Position numbers and translations under genes: made by a program | Notes under the pieces: generated by a model | Seen by the model: the letters and a program-made list of their open reading frames with translations, nothing else | The model's database searches: none | Told to the model about the DNA's origin: nothing | NCBI RefSeq assembly: GCF_000224145.3 | Contig: NC_020170.2 | Span: 5,001-69,000 of the forward strand | Origin: Ciona intestinalis | Taxonomy: Eukaryota > Chordata > Ascidiacea > Phlebobranchia > Cionidae | Direction: 5' to 3' | DNA length: 64,000 bases | Part shown: positions 32,382-44,659 of the stretch, in pieces | Layout of the letters: each line of letters begins with the position of its first letter | Numbering within the stretch: the stretch's first letter is position 1

Positions 32382-35300
32382 TATTAGGTATTAAAGAATT
32401 ATTTATCGAATCTTATCTAGAAATATAGTATAGTGTTTTATCATCGTGCGATACCTGTCAATTTACGTTAAAAATGCGAGTCAGAAATGTTTTAATTATT
32501 TTAACGTTAAGTCAAACATGTAGGCGGAGTGTTACCGCCTGATGGCGACATTAAGTTATGTTTAACTCTTACTTAACGAATGACGTCATTTCCTTTTTTA
32601 AATGACTCAATTCTGGTTGAGTAACCGCTCACAAGTCATACTATCGTTTTTTTTTGATAACTTTGCTAATTTACGCTCGCCTTCTGCCACGAAACAGTCC
32701 TGTAATTTCAAAGTCGAAATGAGATAAAATAAAACAAAGAAATAAATAATCTACATATGTAAGTCATAAATAAATCATCTAGATAATTCAATTTTAAAAT
32801 TGTGAATTTGATTTTTGGCTTAAAGCATCTAGGTTTGTTTTACATAATTTTTTGTTTTCCATAATGGTTCCACGGTTGTCGTCCAGCCTTAAAATCAAGT
32901 TAAATAAATTGAACATTTGGCTGAGTAGACCATTATGGAGCATCGAAAACCAATTTTATATAAAATGTTGTCGTTTTTTCAACGGCTGATTATACGAGGA
33001 TGGCTAAAATGCAAGATGGCTGCGGATATGTAGGTAAGGAGAAAAGAACTGCCGTACTTTCATTCAACACACCTTCAGTGTAAGACTGTAGGTCTTGTAG
33101 CATCGTTAAAGCAACTACGAAAACACCCTCTAAGAGTGTTGAACAATCAATATACACGTTTTCAGCTCAATGAGTATACAAGTAAAACTATTAATAATAT
33201 TGCAGAAGATTTTTGTTTATGAACAACAATAATTTTCCGAATATTTTGTGTCTGTATCCAGCAACACAAATTACAACGACATCAATATACGCCAATATCG
33301 TTACTTGAGTTACTGATATATATTTTTGCTGTATTAACAAGGTATACCTGGCATAAACCTAAACCAAACGCCATTTTAGCTAAGTTTCTAATAATTGACC
33401 GAACTTTATAACTGTTATCTGAAAATAGATTATGTGTATTGTTTAGTTTTAAACACTATTGTGACGTAATTTGTTTATTGTATTTTTATGGTGGTGGTTT
33501 AATTTATGTATAAGAAAGCCGTAATTTGAAATGCTAATAATATGTTAACGTGCTTGTTATGAACTTATCAAGATCAAACTTCTGTTGATATTAATTAAAA
33601 AATATTGTGTTTAACATTAATTAAAGACGTAAAAATTAATCTCCTGGTCGGTGTCTAAAGTATGATGTAGCGCAACATATTCGGTGGTAATTAATCATGT
33701 TGGGTTAATATGCATAGACATTACTACCATGCTTCTCTCTAGTGCCGTCCTATATATCACATTTGATATTTAAATTACAGTAGCCGATGCCCCGATGTCA
33801 GTAGCCGATTAAAAAGACGAACACAACCCACACAGAGTTATTTACAAGACAAATATTGTTCCAGTTCATACACCCGGACGATGTGGCTTAGATATATTAC
33901 AACACTATATTATGCAGCTAATCATAAACTGTCGCTTGACATTTTTCATTTTTATAATTGTAGATTTTAGTTTAACATCTAATTGTTAACTTAATTCTCT
34001 GTTATTTAAATGTTTTTATTTTCTAATGACATATTACTACTGCTCAAACAACATCAGGTCCAATTCATCATCAGTATTATAAAGAATGAGGCTTTAAAAT
34101 CAAAAAGTCACTTGCGCAAGCCATATGCTTTCCCGTCATCTCGTTTGCAGATTCGATTTGGCTGAGAGAGGCAATAGACTTTTATTTATTGTCTTTAACG
34201 GCAGCCGATGGCACGCTTCCCCATCTACGGGCGAACCGTACAACAAATTGCGTTACCTGTCACTGATTCCCATGCGAGTGCTTCGTCATGAGGCGCAAAC
34301 CTTCAAGGAAGGGTCGGTCGAGGGATAAACTGCGATTAAAACAACAATAGTGTATTGGTTCGATAATATTAGCAAAATGAAGCCGTTCCCTGGGGTAACG
34401 AATGATTCTGCTTCAATGGCGAGCTCGTCTTTGGACATTATTGCATTATATATACCAGTGTTCGCCATTATACTGCGGATCGGGTTGACACTTCTGCCTG
34501 CCAAGCCGAAACTCGCTGCCAGAAGGTTATTTATTTTATTTATCGAGGAAGTGGGTTGGATTCTAGAGTTATCGACCATTATCCGCAAAGTCAAGACCTA
34601 TAAATAAAATAAACGAAACGAAAACGATGACGTAATACAGACACCATGAAATACGTCTATATGGCAACTTTCAAGTTTGAATCAGAGGCACGCAGTTAAT
34701 TAAACGGTTTTAGTTATATATATAACTTAGGTTTATCATTCGAAAACATACGTTTCATTCGTAATTGGGACTTTGATTTTACATGAGATGAGTAATTTAA
34801 AGGTGTCAGTAAACGTAACAAATTTTGTTAAAAGTTGTATTTCTGTTTTTTTTTATGGTTCTGTGAACATAACGCCTCTCTTTTCGAATGTTTATACTAG
34901 GGACCGCGATGGTACAGAATAATTATTTAGAACGATAGCGATATATTCGATAAGGTTTGTGTTTATCAGGAGAAGGGGACATCTTCATTGCTCGGATATT
35001 GAGCCCTATGGCTGCGAATGTAGGATTTGCATTATAAGTAGTTTGCATGGTTGATGATGATGTTGGTTGGTGATAAGGCCTCAATCACCGTACAGTCGGA
35101 AGGTAATGGCAGAATCTATTAGTTGTCTATGATCGTTTGAATTCACCGATTCGTTATCGAATTTTGTTCATGCTATTTGCGTCGTTAACTTGGTGCGGGA
35201 TAAGCACTGATTATCTGCGGGTTTAACACGATGCCAAAAACAACAAATAATGAAATTATGATTGCCAGAATGTAAGAAATTGTTTATCTTGTATCCAAGA

Positions 35301-36919
35301 TGCATATTCTGTTTTTTTTTTTTTGCTTTGAAAACGTATTTGTAAAGTAACTGCTTTTAAACAATAGCAAACGCAATATAAGTTATTGTCTCACATTGTG
35401 CATTTTACGATCACAAGAAGTACAGAATGAAAATTTATTCAGCCTTAAGTAAAAGACTCATCGTTGCCTAGAGATAATATCTCGTCTCGGCAGATATTCA
35501 TAGTTGGGAGAAACTAACAACAAATTAACTTTTTCGTGTTCACCTTGCACCGGTGCAGTCGGCCTTCATTTTGTACGGTTAGAACTTTTAGGAGATTCAT
35601 TTAGATCAGGGGTTGGTGGTGTTGCATTTTAACGCATGTGGTAATATAAAAAATTACAGGCCGAATCCATAGAAACGACTTTCTGGCTATGTGCTTTAAT
35701 GAGATGTTCTTTACCTGAATATATGTAAGTGATACAAATGTAGCCTATGTGTGTCCTTTGTTAAGTACTTGGTCTGTTTACATTGATGTAATTAATTGAA
35801 ATCGCGGTTTATACTGAATGTATAAATTACATCAAGCAAACTTCTGAAAGCAAAGCATGAGCTTTAGTGCGTCAGCAAACGTTGTCGCTGTTGTTTGTTC
35901 GGTGTCAATTTATCATTACGTCACAAATTGCATTTACGTTACTATGGCAATAAAACATCTAAAAAAATGTTTTATAAGATTGTTTTTCATTGGACCATGT
36001 ATGGCGTGAAACTCAGTGAGGGTGATGGTAAACACACACTCATTCGACAATAAATTACGTACCATTAAAAGTGTAGCGTTGTTTACTATGAATTTATCGT
36101 ATCTCGCCTCAACGGCGTACATGTGACGTCACTTATGGATGAATAATTATATTTGCTCTCAGTGAAAAATTACTAAAGCTGTCACAGCGACTGTTGTAGG
36201 ATGTACGAAATGGGTTTACACAATTCGTAACTGTGCACATACGAAATAATGAATCGAATCAGATAGGTGAATGGTAACTTATAGCTGTTCACTATATAAA
36301 TATATGTTGTGTATATACGTATACCTAAACTGTTATTGTGGTTAGTGAATTTACGCTTTGTCTTTTCTATGAAAAAAATATCGCAAACATGCACTGAGAC
36401 AATGGTTTAGTAGTACAAAAGACAGTAACAATTTGTTTTAGTTTAATAGTGCCAGTCAGTGTATAGTGGCGACTAAATAAACAACATACAGTATTCCGTT
36501 TGTCAAGTTCGAAATTTGTTTAAAATTATTTACTCTGTTTTATTCCGTGTATTCGAGCCAAGCTTCTGCACAACCACACACTATATACATCAAGCGTGGA
36601 GACGATTTGGTAAACAGTAGACAAGCCCAATAAAGAAAAAAACGCGTCGCGTTTCTCATTGAAGAAAAAGTGTGGGTCAGTTCATAAATGCCTTGTTGCA
36701 AAGACAAGCGGGAGTGTGAAAGTACGATGATTTGGTTAGTTTAAACAAGACAAGCAACCACTCTTATAGTAACTTAGACTTCAAAGTAACATTTATTTAT
36801 TTAGTTATGTAGTTGTGACACTTTGCCTAATTAAAATTTTGTTATTTCTGTAAAATATTACTTATGTTTATCAACAGGTCGTTTGTTAGATTTGAATAGG
36901 TTATTGTTGATCTTGTTTG
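32382..36919. other. Divergent intergenic region between M1AP and Nkx6
   Basis: The 5' ends of both genes face this 4.5-kb stretch, so it should hold both promoters and probably Nkx6 enhancers. Except for the small frames at 34125-34607 I see no gene. No repeat family from elsewhere in the window is obvious here, in contrast with most other spacers. Confidence 0.4.
34350..34607 (+). CDS. Uncertain small ORF with a hydrophobic segment
   Basis: An 85-codon frame; its first true ATG is at 34378. It has a membrane-like stretch, LDIIALYIPVFAIILRIGL, followed by a basic segment (KPKLAARR) and a short helical tail. It stops four bases before an AATAAA at 34608. Base composition is less AT-rich than the surroundings. 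The minus strand is also open here for 102 codons (34286-34594), so one of the two may be real or neither. I recognise no family; it could be the last exon of a larger gene. Confidence 0.25.
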   Translation: MYWFDNISKMKPFPGVTNDSASMASSSLDIIALYIPVFAIILRIGLTLLPAKPKLAARRLFILFIEEVGWILELSTIIRKVKTYK

Positions 36920-39900
36920 ATGTCCATGGAAGAATCTGGTTCTTTTGCGTTTGGGAACAACGCTGCAGTTGCGATGAGCGCTTTTCAGGCGGCGGCATCT
37001 GCAGGAATGATGGAACATAAGACAAACAACGGAATGCCCTTCTACCACTACCCTGCATTTCAACACAACAACCAGAATCAAGGTCTTCGAAATCAACACA
37101 CCAACTTGCAAAATGGAACCCCCTTTGGTATAAACGACATTTTAAACCGGCCAATCGCTGCAAGCTTAACTGCGCAAGATTCTACTCACCACTTGAGCAG
37201 TATCGCTGGAAATGCCCAATCAAACCCCCGGTTTACGTCAAGTATCGGTCACGGCTCTATGATGGCCGCCATGTACTTGGGAGGATCTGGAATTGCAAAT
37301 GCTGTTTCCACTTCGAGCGGATCAAGATATCCGAAACCACTCGCCGACCTTCCCGGTCGCCCACCAATATATTGGCCTGGTATGATGACTGATGATTGGA
37401 GAGAAAAGTTAGCGATGCCAGGTTAGTCTACATACACTTAGTTACTAAATATAAGGTAAAGTTACAATTACAAAATACTAAAACTGCTTGATATTAATAG
37501 TGTTTAAAATTGCTGTACTCGCAAAAATGCGCCGACAAGTTATTGAGTGACCAATGAAGAAAAATGAAAAAAATGCGCCGACAAGTTATTGAGTGACCTG
37601 GATTTTCCAAAACATGCAAATATTTTACAATGAAATGCTAGATTTAAACTATTAGCATTAGCAAACATTTACATTGAACATTTCAAAAACAATTTGAGGT
37701 TGCGATAACTTTTATTTTATATACGTCTTTATATCATTTGTATACGATATATGTTGTGTAAAATGGCAATCCGAGACAAGACTTATACGTTTTTAGGTTC
37801 ACCTTCGACCATCGTGATGGAAAAGTACGGACGAAAGAAACATACACGACCTACTTTCTCAGGGCAGCAGATCTTTGCGTTGGAAAAAACCTTTGAACAA
37901 AGCAAGTACCTGGCTGGACCTGAACGAGCTCGGTTGGCATATTCACTTGCAATGACGGAGTCGCAAGTTAAGGTAAGGGTGAAAGATTAATTTCTAACAG
38001 TTATGTTAATGCTATATGGCATGCTTTGTTAAATTTCTAATTCCACCATACACCTCCTCAAGTACACCAAGGTTTTTCAAACTGATGCCACGACACCGAA
38101 TCAAATATGCCGCAAAGCGTTTTTATAAACTAACAATAAAAAGTTGTGCATTGACGCTAAACTTAAGTTTGAGAACAACTTCCATTAAACACACTTAACC
38201 AATAAATACATCGGTTGTTTATAATATTCGAAGTAACTTAAACAAAAAAAAACATAATAAAAGCTATTTCAAGTATCCCATCACATAAAGCTTGGCTTTA
38301 TCGCCTTGTCGAGTTTATACCTAAGTTGATAAAAGTAAAAACTATTTGATAAATTTACAAAAATTTAGATTTAAAATATTTTTTTATGATTGATTTTGTA
38401 GATATTTTAATATCCATGAAATGTATTATAGAGGGGCTTCTTTATAAAAATACGATTAGCGAAAATATTGAATTTTTAGACGCAAATTGCTCATGGATAA
38501 GGCTGAATTTCGAAAAGAAATATTTGTTTAAAATTCAAATCGTTAGCAGAGGGGCGGAGTAAAATAGATTAACGTTTGCGTGAACCTTCATTGAATGGAT
38601 CACTGGGCGATAATTTCATTCCGAGATCGACATTTTAAATTATTAAACTGCACAGAAAGTTGTCGCGATTCGTCCGTTAAGTGCTCTCGTGGGTACCAAA
38701 GGTAACTAACCAGATATATTGTGATAAGCGGCATCTGCTACGGCAACAATAATTATGTCAATACATGGTTGGTATCTGCTACGAAAATTAGATTTCTTTC
38801 CTTCATGTTAAGATAACCCCCTTTTTAACAATTAACGAATCTTGTTTCGATCGAGATCACATTGTTGGAGCGAGAGGTCCCGGGACTCTCCTCAATTACT
38901 CCGCGTGTCAAACTGTAATTGGCCCAATAGGCTCAGTGACCGTTAATCTGCACCCCTTCCTAGCCAGTACGCGGTATACCTGACACACAGGTTATTAATC
39001 ACTGAAAGAAATCGACAAACGCTGATTAGAAAGGAAATTTTATGTTGGATCTTCGTCGGATACAAGTGGTCAATAAAATTATAACACGTGACAATAGTTA
39101 GCGTGAATTGCGCAATAAATCTTTTAATACCGGAGGTCATATACTAATTATTGATACCGGACTATTCCACGTGCAATAAATTCACCCTTCTGCTCAATTA
39201 GGCAATTAATTTGATTAATTTGATATATTTACATTATATTTATGTGAATTGGGTCATATATCAGCTGATAAAGATAATCTGAGTGCATCGTTGTTAGCTA
39301 AGCTTTTTCAATCACTTTCTCATATGGATTAAATGATTCGAATTACCAATCGGTATTTTAGATAGCAAATGATCTGGTATTAGTGTAATATGCCCTGATA
39401 ACAACTCATGAAATACAAGAAAATGTCGACGATAAACGACGGTGCTTCTAGAATTGGGTGAGAAGCGAGATCGTTATTTGTCACACGTCTTTTATTTACC
39501 AAGTTAAACAATTGGCTTTTTATTTATCATCACGCGCTCATCAACTGCCATGCTGTTGACATTCCGAAACAATAGCCATTATTCGCATGAACTGTCCACG
39601 ACGCGATGTTGCCTAATTTGCAAGTGTTGCGTAAACTCGAACGCAACTCATGGGAAGTAGTTGCACTGAGGTGAAGCGTAAGGGAGATGTATTGTCAATT
39701 GTACTTTTTTATTTAAAACCCTTTTCAAATAGAGTAGAAATTAAAACAGTTATAAATGTATAATATGAAACTAAACAGATATTGCAACACAAACACGCGT
39801 TGCGGGTATTAGTACGCTCTACTACGTCGCTTTTTTCCCCCCCGGGGAAAAAAAAAGATGAAATAACGGTGAACGCAAATGCAAAGTTACAGAAAAAACG

Positions 39901-41008
39901 CACACGTAGAGTCATAACGGTATAAATCACGGAAAATCTGTGTATATAGGTTCGAAACCCTATAGAGTGCTTAACAGGGCACACCATATTAGGCCATTTG
40001 CGTACTCATTTATTACAAACATATCTAAATTTATAAATTGGGAGACTGTAAGTTCGCGATACGAATAATCATTAATTCTGTAACATAAACATGCTTTTGC
40101 CAATATTTAACATAAGGAAAGCATAAAATATGAACCGCTCAAACAAGCAGAGTTTTAATATATATACAAAACTTTGTCATCATATATACCTAAACACAAT
40201 TAAACTAAGCATACCACTATGTTGACGTGTTTAGTTTTACCAAATGTATTCATCGTTCTTGATTCATTAGAAATTATTAAGCCCCCCGATAAACCGCCGT
40301 CTTGTCCATTGGTAGGTTTGGTTCCAAAACAGGCGAACAAAATGGCGGAAGCGTCACGCTGCTGAGATGGCAACCGCTAAGAAACGACAAGATGGTGAAA
40401 TATCTCTAAAGGTAAAGGAGCGTGAACGCGGTGAAAGTGAAGGACAAAGAGAATCTGTGAGTGGCGAAAATTCTACACAACGACCTTTTAACGATACGGA
40501 TGGTATGACGGCATCGGGTCAAATCTTTGAGAATGCGGCAGACAGCTTTTCCGAATCCAGCGCTGGGTCGCGTGAAAATTCAAGAAGATGTAGCGAGCAT
40601 GAAGGAAGTGATAGCGCTGATGACGACAATAAGTCAATGTTTTCACACCAAAATCATGCTGCAGATGTTGATGCACAAGAAACAGAAAAGGAGAGACAAT
40701 TTAAAGCTTTGTTGTATGGGGGATATAAAGTGCGCAGTGATATGTATAGTGGAACATCCAGCTCACCAACACAGAACTACATCACACAATTCTCCATGTG
40801 TCCAAGTGATATGGTGCAACATGGTGGTTTGCAAGGGTTGAGTATTTTGCCCATGAACAAAGGGGCAGCAGCTGCGATATGTGGTGTGGCATCGGGATCA
40901 GATAATTTTTCATCATATGTTAATTCACCAGCCACCCCACCACATGACCCCAGTAAGCCGATGACATCAGCATCTACTTTAAGTGAAGCTAACATTGCAA
41001 AATATTGA
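36920..41008 (+). CDS. Nkx6: Nkx6 homeobox transcription factor
   Basis: Three exons, 36920-37421, 37797-37972 and 40316-41008, give 456 residues with all phases matching. NK6 proteins are nuclear DNA-binding factors, usually repressors, acting in neural and endoderm-derived tissues. Landmarks: [14 protein letters not shown] (66-79), the NK6 Eh1/TN-like motif; [20 protein letters not shown] (135-154), nearly identical to vertebrate NKX6; and the homeodomain at 181-240 ([34 protein letters not shown]) with W48 and N51 present. The homeodomain is split by intron 2 after residue K226, just before VWFQN. Downstream, [13 protein letters not shown] is also NK6-specific. The tail is Ser-rich and longer than in vertebrates. 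The start ATG at 36920 has an alternative ATG two codons later. Confidence 0.95.
37527..37598 (+). repeat. 26-bp exact direct repeat in Nkx6 intron 1
   Basis: ATGCGCCGACAAGTTATTGA plus GTGACC occurs at 37527-37552 and again at 37573-37598, separated by 20 A-rich bases. It is otherwise unexplained. Confidence 0.85.
37973..40315 (+). promoter_or_regulatory. Nkx6 intron 2, possible regulatory sequence
   Basis: About 2.3 kb with no repeat family or exon that I can identify. A cluster of homeodomain-type TAAT/ATTA cores lies at 39176-39225 (CAATTAGGCAATTAATTTGA then TTAATTTGAT), with another ATTA-rich patch near 38895-38945. This suggests enhancer content but is not proof. Confidence 0.3.
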
Positions 41009-42255
41009 CATCTGCTTTGTACAAGTTATTATTGAAAATTTCGCAATTTAACAGTCTCTTCAGGGTGCGTCATTTTACCCACGTGTCCTCTATAACTGCC
41101 ATCACCCACCGCAAGTACAATAGTTCATATGTCCAGTTGATTATACCTTACCAGTATTGTTATAGCTTTATAGAGTTTAAAAGCGACACTTGGTGTCATG
41201 TTTATATATGTTACATTAAAACCGAGCAAGTGGCATTTGAAGTGTGCGCTTTCATTTAGCTTGGTCACTTAAACAGAATCTAATAACTGACGACAGAATT
41301 CAATTTACTAAAGAAGACGAAACCTATTTTTTAGACGGCTCTTTTAGACTTTATTTAGACTACATTTAAGATAAGAAAAGTACGCTTATGGAAGTTTAAT
41401 CGTATTAAAAAGTTTTAATGTTCTTTAAAGACGATCGATCGGTGCGTTTTTAACGTGATAGATCGCCGCAGGGGCGCAATACATGGCTTTAATTGAAGTA
41501 ATGGATACCGAAAATGCACTCATGATGTTGTTACATTATATTGATCAGTCGCTTGGATGGCTTAAATGGTTTACGTGGAGATCTATCGGGAAGAGAGACA
41601 TGCCGCTCAGTGCCAAACACGCACAAGCCACGCTGTATATAAGTGCATGTTGGGATAGGGTTTCTCATGAAAAGCACAGTACCATCATTCCCGATTGATA
41701 GCCAACTTACTCAATTATGCACGTTAACTTGATTATGACGCAATCATTGCAACGGCTCCAATAATCAAAGCATAGTTTAGGCGCGATCACTAAAGATATT
41801 GAAGGTTTACGATAAATTAATGACATCTGCTTTGAAGCTTTGTGCTGCAATAAGACGGTCCATTCATAATAACTGCATGATGTGGTGAACATTTCAACAA
41901 CTCTGGCCGTTTGCTACATTTAATTACTTTATTTGCATGATTTTTATTGCCTTCGATTAAATTGATTGTGCCACGTAAAATTTTAAACACAAACCACGGC
42001 TACAAGTGCACTATTTATATAATATTCATCTATATCAACACCACAATATATAGTTGTACGACTCTGCTGCGCCACCTTTCGTTTCATTGGTAAAGCAAAT
42101 CGTGCATGTAGTAATATTGTGTTGAAAACCGAGTTTAAATATTCTGCGTATTGCGCACCAGTCACTACCAAAGTTGTAACAACTATAGTTTTTAACATGC
42201 TAAACCTGCAGTATTTTGTTGAATAAAGAATTATTGTTGGAACAATCAATAGATA
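41009..42255. other. Nkx6 3' flank
   Basis: No supported gene. A 71-codon frame at 41483-41698 has no recognisable motif. AT-rich single-copy-looking sequence runs up to the Rep-C arm at about 42262. Confidence 0.35.
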
Positions 42256-42261
42256 AAATTA

Positions 42262-43430
42262 GTACAATGGGGGAAGATGGAACACTTAAGCACATATTGC
42301 CAAATATTTCCAAAATCAAAACAGATGGCAGTTGTAGGGTAATACCACGAATTAGAACTATCATTCCTTTATTAATTGACAAAAATTCTAAAAACATACA
42401 AGGAGGTATTTAAAGAATCGCACAACAGGTGAAATTTTACAAATTCGAAAAAAAAACACAGAATAAGACGGGACAGTTTAAAAGATTGTTAAATTTTATT
42501 ATTAGGAATACACGTAAATAACACAAAATATTAATGCACGCTTTAAAAATCGAGTTTATTAAACATTCTTTTCCTTGCCCTGCTGCTACAGTTTTTTAAC
42601 ATGGTATACAGTAGGGTGGGGGAAGATGGGACACTTTGTCAAACGTTACTTTTTTTAATTTTCTTTTTACAGCCCCCATTTAATGATAATCAGGAAAATA
42701 AGGTTACAGAATTATTCGACAGTATTATCACGACTTTATAAAACGCCCGCCAAAGCTGATTACTGTTTTTAAATATTAAAAAATATGTAAAATAGAAACA
42801 GTATACTTTGAACAGGTAAAAACATGCGAAATAGTAAGGTGCTATTTTTTAATGCTTGCTAAATTATAGAAAAGCCAATGATTTTTTTAGTTTGCGTGTG
42901 CGAATAATTAAAATAGTTTCATAGCTTCATAAAACAACCTTGAATATTTCGTACAGTTTCATTTTGTCTCGTAAAACTTGTTTTTAGTTTTGTAAAAAAA
43001 GGACTGAGATATAAGCACGAAGAAAATAGGCAGGGGTCAATATGACTTTAATTTGGGATAAAAACAACACAAAATATCGGTTTAACGTTATATGTATGAA
43101 GTTTACATGGCAAAGAAACTAGCACAGCCTGTTAAACTCGGTAGGTTAACTACAAGTTGCAGAACACTGCTAATGTAAATATATTTCAATTTAGAGTCAC
43201 ATCTTACCCCCCATTGTAGTTCTGTGTGTGTTTTTATTGCCAAACTTTGAAAGAATTGCTTTTAATTTAGTAATTTATACCTCAGGGGTTATTCAACTAT
43301 AAGATACTGATATAATAAAAATATTATATTTTGAAAATATATTCGAAATTTGGTCATTTGCACTTGGTGATAATTTATGAGAACTGGCTTGTGCCGAAAC
43401 CAGAGTAGTAATACTCAATTTGTAAAAAAA
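42262..43430 (+). repeat. Rep-C array, left arm (GGGGGAAGATGGGACAC termini)
   Basis: Three subunits in series. 42262-42607 starts ACAATGGGGGAAGATGGAAC and has AATACCACGAATTAGAACTA. 42608-43215 starts GTAGGGTGGGGGAAGATGGG and ends in ACCCCCCATTGTAG. 43216-43430 contains CCTCAGGGGTTATTCAACTA. The middle unit has inverted GGGGGAAGAT-type ends, as in a MITE. No protein-coding capacity. Confidence 0.75.
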
Positions 43431-43731
43431 AATAAAAAACTTTATTAATAGTTATAATCATTTTTTTGTTATTACAAGTTCATATGCATTTGTAGGATAC
43501 AATATTTATCCATTGATGTTCGAACATTACCCATTGACGTTCAAACAATACCAATTGTTATTCAACAAGAGATCAAGGATCTAATGCGTGAATACGTTGA
43601 TTAATGGCATAGTATTAATTAACCCTTTTACTACAACGGTCGACTGAGCTTGATCAAAAACTTTTAATGCGTCCCCACTTAAATGGAAATAGTTTGATTC
43701 AGGCGTGAATCAATGTGAGGATTCCTTATCT

Positions 43732-44116
43732 CAGTGCTCTTCAACCGGTGTGTACGGTGCACCCTAGGGTGTACCAAAATATGCCAGGGGTGCACCAGTG
43801 CAAAAGGGGATACAAGGGTGCATAACAAACAAAAATTTTGAGTATTGTTTTGTCCAATTTTTGAACAATTTTAACAAATTAGCCACTTTCTACAGTCTTA
43901 ATCGCAAAGCACCAAAAACTGCGGTCTTCTCTTTAACCGCAAACCACATATTCCTAATGCTTTTTAAAGTGGTGCTTTTTGACTAAACATGAATTTATTA
44001 TCGCACGCATTTCTCCTTGATGACATCATTAGCTTTACGTTAATGCAATCAGGGGGGATGGGCTCGTCGCAACAACTTTTGGAGTTCACCAACCCCAAAA
44101 AAGTTGAAGAGCACTG
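43732..44116. mobile_element. hAT-type MITE with a perfect 8-bp target duplication
   Basis: The ends CAGTGCTCTTCAAC and GTTGAAGAGCACTG are inverted. CCTTATCT flanks it on both sides (43724-43731 and 44117-44124). CAGTG-type ends with 8-bp duplications are the hAT signature. At 385 bp, with no transposase, it is nonautonomous. The perfect duplication suggests a recent insertion. Confidence 0.92.
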
Positions 44117-44154
44117 CCTTATCTCACCAACAGGTCTATTGACCTAATCTATTG

Positions 44155-44218
44155 GCCTAACGGTTATAGCCCGCGCTTTACTAACGTCATGTCCCGGGTT
44201 CGATCCTCGCGTGCCGTA
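44155..44218 (+). other. tRNA-like sequence inside Rep-E
   Basis: GGCCTAACGGTTATAGCCCG resembles an A-box and D-arm, and CGGGTTCGATCCTCG resembles a B-box and T-arm (four pairs, one wobble). No convincing acceptor stem or anticodon arm is visible, so it looks like a tRNA-derived SINE promoter or a decayed tRNA and not a working tRNA gene. Confidence 0.5.
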
Positions 44219-44659
44219 ACAATTATTTTGGATTTGTTTTCTTTAAATAAGAAATATATGAGACTAATACTATATATACTTTTTGTTTGTATTTGCACAC
44301 TAACGTAAACAAAGCCAAAAGTTACCGATTACCAGCGACTTCCCGATGCATGGCAGTTTACTTGACTCGGAAACGTTACAATCATTAATTACTCATTAAT
44401 TGGACTATTTTATACACTATGGTTTATAAGGCGTAAGCTTAGTTAAAATTATTGTATCGAATACAGTCGATTATTCAAAGGTAACGTACATTTAAAAAAA
44501 AGTCTTCCAAAAAACAACAGCAACAACAACAACTGTTCGACGAAAAAGGATCTGTATGACCGCTATAACGTGCTTAATAACATAATGTATAGGTAACATG
44601 TTAAAAACTATAGCAGTAGGGCAAGAAAAAGAATGTTTAGACTTAATTTTCAAAGCGTA

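Larger units (their letters stand above)
43566..44585 (+). repeat. Rep-E, longest copy, with a tRNA-like block and (AAC)n end
   Basis: It starts near AACAAGAGATCAAGGATCTA and ends in AACAACAACAACTGTTCGAC plus AAAAAGGATCTGTATGACC. A hAT-type MITE has inserted at 43732-44116. The tRNA-like block is at 44155-44218. Confidence 0.65.

Noticed and set aside
41483-41698. 71-codon ORF downstream of Nkx6
   Set aside because: No motif, no splice or polyadenylation context; length expected by chance.
44155-44218. Functional tRNA gene
   Set aside because: Only A- and B-box-like blocks are convincing; no proper acceptor stem or anticodon arm, and it is embedded in a dispersed repeat.
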